Shown: positions 1-7,984 of the stretch, in pieces
Numbering within the stretch: the stretch's first letter is position 1
Layout of the letters: the number at the start of each line of letters is the position of its first letter
NCBI GenBank assembly: GCA_946413945.1
Contig: CAMKMR010000002.1
Location: 1-30,078 of the forward strand
DNA length: 30,078 nt
From: an uncultured Lachnospiraceae bacterium
GTDB lineage: Bacteria; Bacillota; Clostridia; Lachnospirales; Lachnospiraceae
Reading direction: 5' to 3'
Program-made: the position numbers and the translations under genes
The notes under the pieces: generated by a model
The model's input: the letters and a program-made list of their open reading frames with translations, nothing else
What the model was told of the DNA's origin: nothing
The model's database searches: none

Positions 1-68
1 GCCTAAGCTAAAATAAAATAGTTAATAATTGCTACTATCTGTGGTAGTTTATTTTACGCTCCCACTCC

Positions 69-80
69 GGAAACGTTTCC
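69..80. promoter_or_regulatory. 12-bp palindrome, LacI/CcpA-like operator candidate
   Basis: GGAAACGTTTCC is a perfect 12-bp palindrome with a central CG, the shape of operators bound by LacI/GalR-family repressors and similar to the core of catabolite-response (cre) sites. No gene in the window lies in position to be controlled by it, so the target would be left of base 1. The palindrome is seen directly; the regulator family is inference. Confidence 0.4.
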
Positions 81-177
81 ATTTTGTAGAAAAAATTTTT
101 TTGTTATTAGTATGTGTAAATAACCTTTCCTTCTACACTCCACCATATGTTCACAAACTTTTCATAATTATAAAATT

Positions 178-213
178 CATATTATTATTTAGTCAAGGAT
201 AAATAATAATATG
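178..213. repeat. 14-bp AT-rich inverted repeat
   Basis: CATATTATTATTTA (178-191) is the exact reverse complement of TAAATAATAATATG (200-213), with an 8-base loop. As RNA it would form a long A-U stem extendable by two pairs. No T-run follows on either side, so it is a poor intrinsic terminator; a protein-binding dyad or a stem in a transcript of unseen orientation are alternatives. Confidence 0.5.
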
Positions 214-301
214 GATTGGATATTATCATTTTTTGATTTCAATGATGTTTTTTATCTATAATATTTTTAACCCCCAAATGCATAACTCCCAAAAATGAAA
301 T

Positions 302-344
302 AAAAAAGGAGCTAAAAAAATGATCACCTCATTTTTTTAGCTCC
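302..344 (-). terminator. Rho-independent terminator after cinA
   Basis: A perfect 16-bp inverted repeat (308-323 with 329-344, arms beginning and ending GGAGC/GCTCC) encloses a 5-base loop. On the minus strand it is followed directly by six T (302-307). It starts 10 bases past the cinA stop codon and closes the RND-cinA transcription unit. No T-run follows on the plus strand, so it should act in one direction only. Confidence 0.9.
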
Positions 345-353
345 AGGAACATC

Positions 354-863
354 TTATAATAGTTCTAAAAGTTTTTCATAAACAAACTGAACGCTCATAT
401 CTCTTACATTATTTCGTCCGATATTTCCAAAACGCTTTGTAAATGTAAACACATTTCCTTTAATATTAAAACCAAAGCATACCATACCAACCGGCTTTCC
501 GGGAACTGCTCCGGTAGGGCCTGCAATTCCTGTTATGCCAACTCCTACTTCAGCTCCCATAGCAAGTGCAACTCCGATAGCCATTTCTCTTGCTACATTT
601 TCACTTACAACTCCATATTCTCTTATCTTATCCGGATCAACCCCCAGATATTTGATCTTTGCCTCGTCTGCATATGTAACAAAGCTGACATTTAATACTT
701 TAGAAGCATCAGGTACATTTACAAGTTTTGCAGCTGCAAGTCCTGCAGTACAGGACTCCGCAAAGCTGATATGATAATTCTTTTTTATAAGTCTGTCTAC
801 AACTCGTCCTTCAATACTTCCCTCTGACCCTCTTATATCCTGGATCATATCAAGACCACTCAT
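354..863 (-). CDS. pncC: CinA C-terminal domain protein (nicotinamide-nucleotide amidohydrolase, PncC type)
   Basis: 169 residues, about the length of stand-alone CinA C-terminal domain proteins such as E. coli PncC/YgaD, which deamidate nicotinamide mononucleotide to nicotinate mononucleotide in pyridine-nucleotide salvage. The family hallmarks are visible: the SFAESCTAG segment near residues 33-41 with the conserved serine, and GITGIAGPTG near 108-117. The N-terminal molybdopterin-binding-like half of full CinA is absent, so a role in competence should not be assumed. The ATG is preceded by AAAGGAG seven bases upstream. That site begins just after the stop codon of the RND gene (12-base gap), so the two are almost certainly cotranscribed, with cinA last before the terminator at 302-344. 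The link between the two functions is not obvious. Family assignment is sure; the exact enzymatic activity is inferred from the family. Confidence 0.9.
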   Translation of the reverse strand: MSGLDMIQDIRGSEGSIEGRVVDRLIKKNYHISFAESCTAGLAAAKLVNVPDASKVLNVSFVTYADEAKIKYLGVDPDKIREYGVVSENVAREMAIGVALAMGAEVGVGITGIAGPTGAVPGKPVGMVCFGFNIKGNVFTFTKRFGNIGRNNVRDMSVQFVYEKLLELL

Positions 864-875
864 TTTTTTCTCCTT

Positions 876-3800
876 TTATAATCGTCTTCCAAATGGATCT
901 TCTATCACCACTTGCTCTTTTTTCTTCTTATTTGGATCTTCGACTTTTCCGTCAAGTTCCTTATCTTCTTCACTTTTTACTATATCTATCTCGTCCTCTT
1001 CCTTTTTCTCAAGTTCCGGCGCATCCAGATCTTCTTCAATCATATTCTTTTCTCTCATAAATATATCATAAATGCAAGGGACTACAACAAGTGTGAGAAG
1101 AGTACCATAGACCATACCTCCAACTACTACGATAGCCATTGGCTGTGCCATCTCAGCTCCCATTCCCATACCTATCGCCATAGTGGACATAGATATTATA
1201 GTTGTAAGAGCTGTCATAAGTACAGGACGAAGTCTGGTTTTAGAAGATTCTATTATTGCATCTCTCTTCTTCCACCCTTCTCTTCGCAGCTGATTAATAT
1301 AATCAACCAATACGATACCATTATTTACTATGATACCAGATATCATAACAAATCCGATGAGAGCAACTACGCTTATCTCTGATCCTGTCATCCAAAGAAG
1401 CATGAAGCCTCCTGTAAAAGCGAGCGGAATGGTAAACATTATTATAAATGGTGAGAGAAGACTCTGGAACTGGGCTACCATTATAAGGTAAATAAATATA
1501 ACCGCTAGTAAAAGCATCAGATAAAGCTGGTCCATGGTATCATTTATAGTCTGGTCCTCACCGGCAAGAACCACTTTATAACCTTCAGGAAGATTCATAT
1601 TTTTTATAGCCTTACTTACTTCTTCACCTACAAGACCGACATTATGATCTTCATCTATCTGTGCGGTTACTGCTATATACCTGTTCTGAGCATCTCGGCT
1701 GATGGAACTTAACTCTTCCGTCTCTTCAAAGCTTGCTATCTCTGAAAGTTCTATCTCCTTACTCTCCTGAGTTATCTTATCAGTATATGTAAAACTGATA
1801 TGTGATAAGTCATCCTTCATCAATTTCTTATCAGAATCAGAATTAATATAAACGGCATAATCTTTTACATCTGTTGTTACAGTAGCAGCCTTGGTCTCTG
1901 CGGCTGTCTCCTGATATACCAGCTGGAATACCTGGGCCACGGTCATTCCATATTTAGCAGCTTTTTCCTTATCAACTTTTATCATTACTGTCTTAGTAAG
2001 ATTTGAAAGTCCATCATCTACATCAGTAGTTCCTTCTACTTTTCTAAGGATATCTGCTGCCTCTTTTGCAAGTTTCTGTAACTCAGCTATCTCTCTACCT
2101 TCAACCTTTATCGTAAGGCCTGAACCAGAAAGAGCCGACATATCCATCATCTCAGCGTTTACATCCACCTTACAATCAAGGCCTTCTGCTGCTTTATTTA
2201 TCTTCTCAGTAATCTCTTCGTTTGTAGTCAGCATATCTTCCTTAAGAAGAACATAGATAGTTATTGAACCATCACCTGATCCTGAAGATGTAAGTGACAT
2301 AGATCCCATCATACCTGATGAGCTTGCAGTCATTGCGCCTACAGTCTCTACTTCCGGCAGTCCGATAAGCTTTTCAACTAAAGCTTCTGAATAAGATGTC
2401 ATCTCTTCAAAGCTTCTCTTCTCATCGTCAGGTGCCGAAAGACTAACTGTTATCTGAGTTGAAGTCATATCTGGCATAAAGGCAGTACCATTTCTATAAG
2501 CCATATATCCACTTAAAGCAAGAAGGGCAATAACAGTTATCAACACTAGAGCCTTATATTTTATCGCTTTATCAACAATAACGCCAAATTTATCAAGGAA
2601 TTTGTCGAATACAGGATGAGCCTTTTCCTTATCATGCTTCATTATCACTGAAGACATGGCCGGCACAAGTGTAAGCGCAACTAAAAGGCTGGCAGTTAAG
2701 GTATAGGCTATGGTAAGTCCCATATCAACAAAAAGCTGTCTTGTTATTCCTTCTGTAAAAATGATCGGCGCAAATACACAGATTGTTGTAAGAGTTGATG
2801 CCGTGATGGCTCCCGCAACTTCCTTTGCACCATATACAGCCGCTTTTCTTACAGACATGCCTTCATGCATAAGTCTGTAAATATTTTCAATAACTACGAT
2901 GGAGTTATCTACCAACATTCCTATACCCAGAGCAAGTCCCGACATAGAAATGATATTAAGTGATATTCCTGTAAAATACATAAGCACAACTGCAAATATT
3001 ACCGAAAGCGGTATAGCACAGGCAATGATAAGAGTTGGTCTGAAATCTTTAAGGAAGATGATAAGTATTATTATGGCTAAAATGCCACCTACCAGCATAT
3101 TCTGCACAATGGATTTTACGATCATATCGATATATACACCCTGATCCATAAGTACGGAAAATTTTGGTTCTTCTTCCTGGGCTTTTTCTATAGATTTAAA
3201 TTTATCTAAAATACTGTCGGTTACATTTCCAGTAGAATATCCTGTCTGCTTCTGGAATGAAAGCAGTATACCCGGCTCCCCGTTTATAGAGGCATATACC
3301 TCACTGGAATTATCAGCCACTTTTACATCTGCTATATCAGAAAGTCTAATAGCTTCAAAGCCCTCCATTCCAAGATCAATAAGTATAAGATTAGCTAAAT
3401 CCTCTACACTTGAAATGTCTTCTCCAACTTTTACGATATACTGTCCATCCGGACTCTCTATATAACCTGCAGGCATTTCGAAATTCTGAGCCATAAGAAG
3501 CTGTTTTAATACATCCTTGGAAAGGACATTATTTAAATCCGCCGCTTCCTCTGCACTCTTTTTTTGGCTGGCAATCTGGCCTTCAGCCTGTTCTATAGCC
3601 ATAGCACCTGTGTTTAACTGTGAAGCTGCTTCGCTTATCTGCAATGTTCCCAAGATCTGACTCTGATTAAGAGCTGTCATTGCATCATCAAGACTTGTCT
3701 TTCCGGACTCAATCTGTTCTAATGCTGTATCAATCTGTTCAATTCCCAGCTTCATCTGAACCTCAAGTTCAGAAAGTTTAAGAATCACATCTGAAAGGCT

Positions 3801-4922
3801 GTCAACGCCCCCCAGCTCAATTCCAAATTCCTTTAAAGCATCCGTAAATTCTACTGATAATGATTCTTTTATTTCTTCTAACTTTTTCTCAGCTTCAGCT
3901 TTTTCTTCCTCAAGTTTTTTAACTGCCGCTTCAACTGCTTCTACAGTAGTCCCAGCCACTTCTTCAAATTGTTCTTTTGAAACTCCATAGCTTTCTAAAA
4001 GCTTTTTCATATTCTCTATCTGGGTTACATTTTCGTCAATCTTTTGCTGGAGCTCTATAACCTTATTATTGATATTGGTAAGCTGTTTGATAAGAAGATC
4101 TATCACTTTGACTGAGGTCTCTAGCTCAGTAAGCTGACTTTTAAGCTCTGATTCTGTTGTATATAATTCGACCTTTTTTGTATCTATATAAGTCGATCCT
4201 TCACTAGCCTGCTGAGCTAATTCCTTGGTTCCTTCTTCAAGCTGAGCCTTGCCATCTTCAATTTCTTTTTTAGAATCGGCTATCTTTTTTTCTGCTTCAA
4301 GAAACTGCTGATCTATTTTATCTTTGACCTTCTTATTAAGATCATCTATCTTTTGCTGATTAAGTGTTACTTCTATCTTTTCTTCAACACCACCTGATAC
4401 AGAAACCGACGCAACTCCTTCTACAGACTCAAGCTGAGGCTTTATCGTTGCATCAACATAGTCTGTTATCTGCCCCTTATCCATACCTTTAACTGAAACA
4501 GCTGCAACCATGACAGGTAGCATATCTGGATTGACCTGCATAAGCATTGGAGTTCCAACACTATCTCCAAAATTTCCCTTTACCTGATCTATTTTTTGCT
4601 GTATCTCTATCATGGTCGAATCCATATTCGATACCTGCTCATATTCAAGTATTATGGTCGAATAACTGTTATAAGATACGGACCTCATATTTTTTAAGTT
4701 AGACGTGGTAGCAAGCGCTGCCTCAAGAGGAGCTGTAACCCCTGTCTCAACTTCCTGTGGACTTGCTCCCATATCTGTAGTAACCACAATAACATATGGA
4801 AAAGTCATATCTGGTAAAAGGTCTGCTGTCATCTTTGTAAGTGACACATACCCCAGCACTATGACCAGTATTACCCCTACTAATACTGTGTATGGTTTTT
4901 TTACACTGAATTTTGATATCAT
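876..4922 (-). CDS. RND-family (AcrB-type) efflux permease with coiled-coil insertion
   Basis: About 1348 residues, some 300 longer than AcrB. After the first membrane helix (about residues 12-28) comes a normal porter-domain start, then a highly charged, heptad-rich, Glu/Lys/Gln-rich stretch at roughly 191-468 that looks like long coiled coils. The porter domain, helices 2-6 and the second half follow. The proton-relay helix reads GLALGIGMLVDNSIVVIENI, keeping the first Asp of the AcrB Asp-Asp pair and carrying Asn at the second. The last ~65 residues are a charged, presumably cytoplasmic tail. No adaptor or outer-membrane channel gene is adjacent, as expected in a monoderm; substrate unknown. 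I place the start at ATG 4922, which has GGGAG seven bases upstream. A TTG 17 codons earlier is in frame, but it sits about at the transcription start of the promoter at 4977-5005. cinA follows after 12 bases. Confidence 0.9.
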   Translation of the reverse strand: MISKFSVKKPYTVLVGVILVIVLGYVSLTKMTADLLPDMTFPYVIVVTTDMGASPQEVETGVTAPLEAALATTSNLKNMRSVSYNSYSTIILEYEQVSNMDSTMIEIQQKIDQVKGNFGDSVGTPMLMQVNPDMLPVMVAAVSVKGMDKGQITDYVDATIKPQLESVEGVASVSVSGGVEEKIEVTLNQQKIDDLNKKVKDKIDQQFLEAEKKIADSKKEIEDGKAQLEEGTKELAQQASEGSTYIDTKKVELYTTESELKSQLTELETSVKVIDLLIKQLTNINNKVIELQQKIDENVTQIENMKKLLESYGVSKEQFEEVAGTTVEAVEAAVKKLEEEKAEAEKKLEEIKESLSVEFTDALKEFGIELGGVDSLSDVILKLSELEVQMKLGIEQIDTALEQIESGKTSLDDAMTALNQSQILGTLQISEAASQLNTGAMAIEQAEGQIASQKKSAEEAADLNNVLSKDVLKQLLMAQNFEMPAGYIESPDGQYIVKVGEDISSVEDLANLILIDLGMEGFEAIRLSDIADVKVADNSSEVYASINGEPGILLSFQKQTGYSTGNVTDSILDKFKSIEKAQEEEPKFSVLMDQGVYIDMIVKSIVQNMLVGGILAIIILIIFLKDFRPTLIIACAIPLSVIFAVVLMYFTGISLNIISMSGLALGIGMLVDNSIVVIENIYRLMHEGMSVRKAAVYGAKEVAGAITASTLTTICVFAPIIFTEGITRQLFVDMGLTIAYTLTASLLVALTLVPAMSSVIMKHDKEKAHPVFDKFLDKFGVIVDKAIKYKALVLITVIALLALSGYMAYRNGTAFMPDMTSTQITVSLSAPDDEKRSFEEMTSYSEALVEKLIGLPEVETVGAMTASSSGMMGSMSLTSSGSGDGSITIYVLLKEDMLTTNEEITEKINKAAEGLDCKVDVNAEMMDMSALSGSGLTIKVEGREIAELQKLAKEAADILRKVEGTTDVDDGLSNLTKTVMIKVDKEKAAKYGMTVAQVFQLVYQETAAETKAATVTTDVKDYAVYINSDSDKKLMKDDLSHISFTYTDKITQESKEIELSEIASFEETEELSSISRDAQNRYIAVTAQIDEDHNVGLVGEEVSKAIKNMNLPEGYKVVLAGEDQTINDTMDQLYLMLLLAVIFIYLIMVAQFQSLLSPFIIMFTIPLAFTGGFMLLWMTGSEISVVALIGFVMISGIIVNNGIVLVDYINQLRREGWKKRDAIIESSKTRLRPVLMTALTTIISMSTMAIGMGMGAEMAQPMAIVVVGGMVYGTLLTLVVVPCIYDIFMREKNMIEEDLDAPELEKKEEDEIDIVKSEEDKELDGKVEDPNKKKKEQVVIEDPFGRRL

Positions 4923-4976
4923 TTTTCTCTCCCTTTGATGTCTGACTGTCTCCGCGATACTAATTTTGCACAATTA

Positions 4977-5005
4977 ATTCTAGGCTGTTAAACAGCCACT
5001 GTCAA
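4977..5005 (-). promoter_or_regulatory. Sigma-A promoter of the RND operon with a dyad in the spacer
   Basis: On the minus strand TTGACA (5000-5005) is followed after exactly 17 bases by TAGAAT (4977-4982), a near-consensus housekeeping promoter. The spacer contains GGCTGTT-T-AACAGCC (4983-4997), a perfect 7+7 dyad, an ideal place for a repressor of the TetR, MarR or similar type; no regulator gene is adjacent. The expected transcription start near 4970 excludes the upstream TTG as the RND start codon. Promoter elements and dyad are seen directly; repression is inference. Confidence 0.8.
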
Positions 5006-5030
5006 CGCGTCACGCCCCGTCAAACGTGAA

Positions 5031-5078
5031 AAAACTCTGAACAATTAGTTCAGGAATGAACTTATTATTCAGAGTTTT
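5031..5078 (-). terminator. Terminator-like hairpin after the MATE gene
   Basis: AAAACTCTGAA (5031-5041) pairs perfectly with TTCAGAGTTTT (5068-5078). A smaller hairpin (GTTCA/TGAAC around GGAA, 5048-5061) sits in the loop. On the minus strand the stem ends in a run of T. It lies about 55 bases past the MATE stop codon and just upstream of the RND promoter, so it would insulate the two units. The long branched loop makes it less typical than the others in the window. Confidence 0.65.
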
Positions 5079-5133
5079 ATTAATACTACTTATTCTGCTT
5101 TTTTCTTTTCTATATTATTCAGCTTTTTACTTC

Positions 5134-6657
5134 TTATTCTGTATTCTTATCTCTTTTCTTTATAGTCCTGGCATGTTCTTTTGCCTTATCGTAAATATCA
5201 TAAGGGTCACTATATTTAGGACTATAATCATTATTATATCTTCCCCTGTGGGGCTTTTTAGCCTGCTTTTGATCCTTAACCCCCTTATTATCACTTCTTA
5301 ATTTTTTATCATTTTCAAAGCAGCTATTTTTTTTAGTTTTTACATCTGCTTTATTTAAAGATAGCTTGATAATGGCAATAGAAGCTATTGCAAGTATAAG
5401 CTCTGTAACAGGAAATGCGCTCCAGACTCCTCTTACCCCAAATAACACTTTAAATCCCGCTGCAAGTGGGATCATAATAAAAACATATCTTAAGCAGGAA
5501 ATAATAAGTGAAGGCAGTCCCTTTCCCAAGCCTTCCAAAGCACCACAGCTTATTACAGACACTGAAGAAATGATAAAACCAAGACTTATTATCCTTAAAG
5601 CTTGTGCCCCTTCATCTCTTATGTAAGGAGTCTTTATAAAAATGCCAATAAGATTTTCAGCGATAGTCTGACAAAGAACAGTTCCCAGCAGCATAACAAT
5701 AGCCGAAAGCACTAAGGCTGTCTTAAATATCTCTCTTACTCTCTTTAATTCCTTAGCCCCGTAATTATAACCTATTATAGGTCTTATTCCCTGAACTATG
5801 CCATTAACAGTAAGATAAAGGAAGGTCTGTAACTTATAATAACTTCCAAGTATAAGAACATATGCATCTATCGAAAGTATCTTGTTTAAGGCTGTGATAA
5901 GCACTGACGGCAGCGCCATATTAAGCATTCCCGGTATTCCAACCGAATAAAGCCTTCCTACGATTTTTCTCTTTTCTCTCATATCAGAAAAGTCAAATGA
6001 TACGCCCAGTTCTTCTTTCTTAAAGACTATGATATATATCGCCAGAGTCACACACTGGCCTATCACTGTAGCAATCGCCGCGCCCTTGATAGCCATTTTA
6101 AAGCTGAAGATAAAAACAGGATCTAGCACAATGTTAGTTATAAATCCTGCCATCATAGCAAACATGGAAACTTTCATCTTTCCTACTGCCTGGAATATCT
6201 TTTCTAAAGCAATCTGGCTGCTTACTATCACTGCACCAGAAAAAGCTATCCTCGAATAGTCAAGAGCTAAATTTATAACAGTATCATTTTCCGTGAAAAA
6301 TCTTAAGAATGCAGGCATTACTGCTATTGTGACAATACTTAAGATAAATCCCTGTATCAGGCTGTGAAGAAGTCCCTCTGTTGCTGCCGCATCAGCCATC
6401 TTACTATCCTTTGCTCCTAAGTAATAAGATATTGCGGCATTTATACCTATTCCAAAACCGACTGCCACAGAAGTGATAAGATTTTGTACCGGATAAACAA
6501 GAGAAAGCGAGGTCATTGCTTCCTCGCTTATCTTTGCTACAAAATAACTATCTATTATGTTGTAAAGTGAATTGACGAGCATCGATATTGCCATTGGAAG
6601 TGCCATAGAAATTACCAGTGGCAGTATCTTCCTCGTCTTCATAAATGTCTGATCCAT
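5134..6657 (-). CDS. MATE-family multidrug/cation antiporter
   Basis: 507 residues with about 12 hydrophobic segments across residues 10-433, opening with the typical MATE N-terminal helix (SMALPMAISMLVNSLYNIID) and with the two-fold repeat recurring at about 235-300 (GIPGMLNMALPS, GIRPIIGYNYGA). MATE proteins export drugs, cationic metabolites or toxic compounds using a sodium or proton gradient. The last ~72 residues (436-507) are an unusual hydrophilic tail rich in Lys, Asp and Tyr, beyond the ~450 residues usual for the family. The ATG lies 7 bases past the argC stop, with only a weak ribosome binding site, so translation is probably coupled to argC. Substrate cannot be deduced; sharing a transcript with an arginine-biosynthesis gene hints at, but does not show, a metabolite exporter. 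Confidence 0.92.
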   Translation of the reverse strand: MDQTFMKTRKILPLVISMALPMAISMLVNSLYNIIDSYFVAKISEEAMTSLSLVYPVQNLITSVAVGFGIGINAAISYYLGAKDSKMADAAATEGLLHSLIQGFILSIVTIAVMPAFLRFFTENDTVINLALDYSRIAFSGAVIVSSQIALEKIFQAVGKMKVSMFAMMAGFITNIVLDPVFIFSFKMAIKGAAIATVIGQCVTLAIYIIVFKKEELGVSFDFSDMREKRKIVGRLYSVGIPGMLNMALPSVLITALNKILSIDAYVLILGSYYKLQTFLYLTVNGIVQGIRPIIGYNYGAKELKRVREIFKTALVLSAIVMLLGTVLCQTIAENLIGIFIKTPYIRDEGAQALRIISLGFIISSVSVISCGALEGLGKGLPSLIISCLRYVFIMIPLAAGFKVLFGVRGVWSAFPVTELILAIASIAIIKLSLNKADVKTKKNSCFENDKKLRSDNKGVKDQKQAKKPHRGRYNNDYSPKYSDPYDIYDKAKEHARTIKKRDKNTE

Positions 6658-6664
6658 ATCTTAG

Positions 6665-7600
6665 TTACTCAAGTCCGATATTTTCATCAAGTCCAAGCAT
6701 TATATTCATATTCTGAACTGCAGCACCAGAAGCACCCTTTCCAAGATTATCAAATACAGCAATAAGGCATGTCTGATCCTCATTACCATCTACTATGATA
6801 TCAAGATAATTTGTTCCTGCTAATGCATTGCTGTAGATTCTTGCATCATGTTCTCCAAATGGAAGTACTCTTACAAAATGCTCATCCTTATAATATTCCT
6901 GCATCTTCTTACAGATTTCCTCAGGAGTGGCTGTACCTTTAAGAAGTCTGTTGTGAAGCATGATGCTTGATGCCATACCCTTATAATAATCATCAACTAC
7001 CGGCATAAATACAGGAGCATATTTAAGTCCTGTTATCTTCTTTATTTCAGGTACATGCTTATGCTGTAAGCTAAGAGCATAATTACATGGTGCGTCATAC
7101 TTTACATCTCTATTCTCTGCTTCATAGTCCTGGATCATCTTTTTTCCGCCACCTGAATATCCTGAAAGTGAATAGCAGCTAAGAGGATAATCATCTGGTA
7201 AGATTCCCATCTTTACTAATGGTGCTGTAAGGCTGATGATACCAGTTGCATGACAGCCCGGGTTTGCTATCCTCTTACCATTTTTTATTTTTTCTCTCTG
7301 TTCCTTTGAAAGTTCAGGAAGTCCATAAACCCAGTCATCATTTGTTCTATGAGCTGTAGATGCATCAATTACTCTGACATCTGGATTATCTATCATTGAT
7401 ACTGCTTCTCTTGCTCCATCATCAGGAAGGCAAAGGAAAACAATATCAGCAGAATTAAGGAATTTACGTCTTTCTTCGTTATCATGACGCTTGTCTTCAT
7501 CAATTCTAAGAAGTTCCAAGTCTTCTCTTGCTCCGATCCTGTCATAGATCTGAAGTCCTGTTGTACCACTCTGTCCATCGATATAAACTTTTGTTTTCAT
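6665..7600 (-). CDS. argC: N-acetyl-gamma-glutamyl-phosphate reductase
   Basis: 311 residues, the length of the shorter argC subfamily (the longer one is about 345). It reduces N-acetylglutamyl phosphate to the semialdehyde with NADPH, the third step of arginine/ornithine synthesis in the cytoplasm. Visible are the nucleotide-binding N-terminus (YIDGQSGTTG, residues 6-15), the catalytic cysteine C116 in ANPGCHATG, the SGYSGGGKKM segment, and a His-containing KHVPEI motif. The ATG is preceded by AAAGGA with about 9 bases spacing. No other arg gene is in the window, so this one is separated from the rest of the pathway. It leads a two-gene unit with the MATE exporter, and its upstream region carries the promoter at 7654-7681 and the 46-bp repeats, which suggests dedicated control. 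Confidence 0.95.
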   Translation of the reverse strand: MKTKVYIDGQSGTTGLQIYDRIGAREDLELLRIDEDKRHDNEERRKFLNSADIVFLCLPDDGAREAVSMIDNPDVRVIDASTAHRTNDDWVYGLPELSKEQREKIKNGKRIANPGCHATGIISLTAPLVKMGILPDDYPLSCYSLSGYSGGGKKMIQDYEAENRDVKYDAPCNYALSLQHKHVPEIKKITGLKYAPVFMPVVDDYYKGMASSIMLHNRLLKGTATPEEICKKMQEYYKDEHFVRVLPFGEHDARIYSNALAGTNYLDIIVDGNEDQTCLIAVFDNLGKGASGAAVQNMNIMLGLDENIGLE

Positions 7601-7653
7601 AAAACGGATTCCTTTCTGCTTTGAATTAATACTTTTTTTACATTTTGCATCGT

Positions 7654-7681
7654 ATTATAGCACACATAAAACCTATGTAAA
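7654..7681 (-). promoter_or_regulatory. argC promoter
   Basis: Minus strand TTTACA (7676-7681), 16-base spacer, TATAAT (7654-7659), about 54 bases upstream of the argC start codon. The -10 is perfect and the -35 differs at one position. Immediately downstream lies TGCAAAATGTAAA, echoing the TGCAAAG/TGTAAAG words of the repeats further upstream. Confidence 0.7.
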
Positions 7682-7711
7682 ATTATTTTTTTATTTCATG
7701 CAAACTATATA

Positions 7712-7880
7712 CCTTGCAGATTTATTCCAGACCTTTGCATTTTATATGGACTTTGCACCTTTCTATTTTATTCCAAATCTTTACATTTTATATGGACTTT
7801 ACACCTTTCTATATTATTCCAAATCTTTGCATTTTATATGGACTTTGCACCTTTCTATTTTATTCTAAATCTATACATTA
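7712..7880. repeat. Three tandem 46-bp repeats plus partial copies upstream of argC
   Basis: Full units at 7734-7779, 7780-7825 and 7826-7871, with a decayed copy at 7712-7733 and a stub at 7872-7880. Each unit carries two TTTGCA words 18 bases apart, with 28 bases to the next unit. Units 1 and 3 have TTTGCA at both places, while unit 2 has TTTACA at both, so the pair changed together. The unit is not a multiple of three and the frame through it has no ribosome binding site, so it is not coding. It ends about 30 bases upstream of the argC -35 box. A binding array for a regulator is the natural reading, with arginine repressor one candidate; the half-sites are only loosely ARG-box-like. Confidence 0.85.
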
Positions 7881-7886
7881 CAGGCA

Positions 7887-7938
7887 GTCTAACCTCTTTT
7901 GAGATGCAGATTAGACCAGATTAAAGTTTGATTAGACC
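7887..7938. promoter_or_regulatory. Cluster of three GNTTAGAC sites
   Basis: GATTAGACC occurs at 7909-7917 and 7930-7938, exactly 21 bases apart (two helical turns). The inverted form GTCTAACC lies at 7887-7894, about two turns before the first. They sit just upstream of the candidate promoter of the symporter and on the other side of the argC repeats. Helical phasing suggests one protein binding the same face of the DNA; no regulator can be named. Confidence 0.45.
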
Positions 7939-7955
7939 TTTATTATTAAAATCAC

Positions 7956-7984
7956 TTGAAAAACAAAAGCTTTTTTGAGACAAT
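7956..7984 (+). promoter_or_regulatory. Candidate promoter of the SNF-type symporter
   Basis: TTGAAA (7956-7961), 17 bases, GACAAT (7979-7984). The -35 matches consensus at five positions and the -10 at four. It would start transcription near 7991, inside the dyad at 7980-8012. No better pair was found between the repeats and the start codon. Confidence 0.4.

Larger units (their letters stand above)
1..301. other. Gene-free left edge with dyads
   Basis: No open frame here has a convincing start or ribosome binding site. The stretch is AT-rich and holds a weak inverted repeat (TAAAATAAA at 9-17 with TTTATTTTA at 48-56, around CTAC/GTAG), the perfect palindrome at 69-80 and a 14-bp inverted repeat at 178-213, listed separately. 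It lies beyond the cinA terminator, so it is probably the upstream region of a gene to the left of the window. Confidence 0.6.

Noticed and set aside
233..262. Plus-strand promoter-like pair TTGATT-18-TATAAT
   Set aside because: It would read only into the antisense strand of cinA; in such AT-rich DNA the match is likely chance.
912..1382. 156-codon open frame on the plus strand opposite the RND gene
   Set aside because: It lies fully inside a well-supported gene on the other strand and encodes no recognisable protein.
4923..4973. N-terminal extension of the RND protein from TTG 4973
   Set aside because: The promoter at 4977-5005 would start transcription at about that codon, and the good ribosome binding site is just upstream of ATG 4922.
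7714..7902. Open frame of about 62 codons through the 46-bp repeats on the plus strand
   Set aside because: The repeat length is not a multiple of three, the frame has no ribosome binding site, and its apparent peptide is only a by-product of AT-rich repeats.
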